NCBI RefSeq assembly: GCF_013927005.1
Contig: NZ_CP055930.1
Coordinates: forward strand, 4,092,001 to 4,156,000
Source: Enterobacter sp. RHBSTW-00175
GTDB lineage: Bacteria; Pseudomonadota; Gammaproteobacteria; Enterobacterales; Enterobacteriaceae
Direction: 5' to 3'
DNA: 64,000 nucleotides
Both the position numbers and the translations under genes were made by a program. The notes below the pieces were generated by a model that was given only the letters and a program-made list of their open reading frames with translations, ran no database searches and was not told the origin of the DNA. Below, piece by piece: positions 63,638 to 64,000 of the stretch. Every line of letters starts with the position of its first letter. Within the stretch, counting starts at the first letter, position 1.

Positions 63638-64000
63638 TTTTAGAGTATTGAAAATGTTCAACTTTTTCTCTTCTCCAAAATTTCTCCAAAACTTTTCACC
63701 AAAACAAATGACGGCAAATAAAACGCTTATCCATCATCGATGGCCGCGAATTTTACAATAATTTTTCTTTCGATCGGGAAAAAACGGCCATTTAAATGAC
63801 CAGCTTGACCCACTCCTGGCCGCGAGTGTCGTTGTAACGATCGGTAGTGGCCTGCACTTTGTGCCCAAGCAGTGTTTTGGTATCGATCCCCTGCGCACGA
63901 TACAGCCGCTCCGAAAGAGATCGTTGTTCGTGAAAAGTGGTTGGGGTTTTTCCTTCCGGAGGATTTATGCCGGCAAGGTCTCTCGCATCAGCAAAATAAT
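63638..64000. mobile_element. Left end (attL side) of an integrated lambdoid element
   Basis: From about 63638 the sequence stops matching the pot operon. It becomes AT-rich, with a direct repeat TTCTCCAAAA (63671-63680 and 63682-63691) that could be an arm-type Int or excision site. It then enters a lambda-type integrase gene reading toward the junction, as int does at attL of lambda. The potB-potC junction (potC locus) is a known Stx-phage insertion site. The element continues past the window. Confidence 0.75.
63792..64000 (-). CDS. int: Tyrosine recombinase (phage integrase), C-terminal part
   Basis: The 5' end is beyond the window; 69 codons are visible. The catalytic core motifs of lambda Int are clear: HEQRSLSERLY (box II H-x-x-R), DTKTLLGHK (LLGHK) and the nucleophile Tyr in TTDRYNDTRGQEW. 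The stop is TAA at 63792-63794. Lambda Int has LHELRSLSARLY, LLGHK and YRDDRGREW at the same places. It reads toward the junction with potC, the orientation of int at attL. Confidence 0.88.
   Translation of the reverse strand, partial: YFADARDLAGINPPEGKTPTTFHEQRSLSERLYRAQGIDTKTLLGHKVQATTDRYNDTRGQEWVKLVI

Noticed and set aside
62811..63689. Longer potC with 29 extra N-terminal residues
   Set aside because: The extension comes from the potB tail and element DNA; PotC begins at MIGRLL (63602).

Overview
The window is a stretch of enterobacterial chromosome. Gene order and protein sequences follow the Escherichia coli K-12 interval from yceH to potC (about 24-25 min). Several differences point to a relative such as Enterobacter, Leclercia or a neighbouring genus; the genus call is an inference. 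There are no rRNA or tRNA genes, no CRISPR array and no insertion sequence. Most of the window is conserved core genome, and the one clear accessory boundary is at its right edge.

Layout. (1) 1-3070: 3' part of yceH, yceM (mviM) and the lipid II flippase murJ. (2) 3127-14706: the flagellar cluster. flgN, flgM and flgA read left, and flgBCDEFGHIJKL reads right. It encodes rod, hook, L and P rings, rod cap/muramidase and hook-filament junction proteins. Sigma-28 promoters can be read in front of flgM and flgK. (3) 14785-17041: an MFS exporter and a divergent LysR regulator sit between flgL and rne, where K-12 has nothing. (4) 17090-22388: rne (RNase E) with a long leader, rluC and yceF. (5) 22529-32315: the envelope-precursor cluster yceD-rpmF-plsX-fabH-fabD-fabG-acpP-fabF-pabC-mltG-tmk-holB, which combines phospholipid and fatty acid initiation with folate, peptidoglycan, dTMP and DNA polymerase III genes. 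(6) 32326-43605: ycfH, ptsG (with CRP, Mlc and SgrS target sequences), fhuE, hinT-ycfL-lpoB-thiK-nagZ-ycfP, ndh (with a perfect FNR box) and ycfJ. (7) 43668-45866: an iutA-type aerobactin receptor with no biosynthesis genes nearby. (8) 46072-58267: comR/bhsA, ldtC, mfd, ycfT, lolCDE, nagK and cobB. (9) 58327-61726: a chemoreceptor and a degenerate EAL-HDOD protein, in the place of K-12 ycfZ-ymfA. (10) 61774-63602: potD and potC. (11) 63638-64000: the left end of an integrated lambdoid element. The C-terminal part of a lambda-type integrase runs off the edge. It is inserted at the potB-potC junction, a known Stx-phage attachment locus.

How the genes connect. Cell-envelope and motility functions dominate: MurJ, MltG, LpoB, LdtC, NagZ and NagK for peptidoglycan synthesis and recycling; LolCDE for lipoprotein export; Fab/PlsX for lipids; Flg for flagella, with a chemoreceptor and an EAL-HDOD protein that may tune motility. 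Two TonB-dependent receptors (fhuE, iutA) share an identical 16-base upstream motif, suggesting joint iron control. The bhsA promoter is flanked by two similar palindromes that probably bind ComR.

No undescribed multi-gene system is visible. The best leads are the prophage junction that splits potABCD, the orphan iutA, the EAL-HDOD/chemoreceptor pair, the ComR operator arrangement and a probably leaderless yceD transcript. The cargo of the integrated element lies outside the window.
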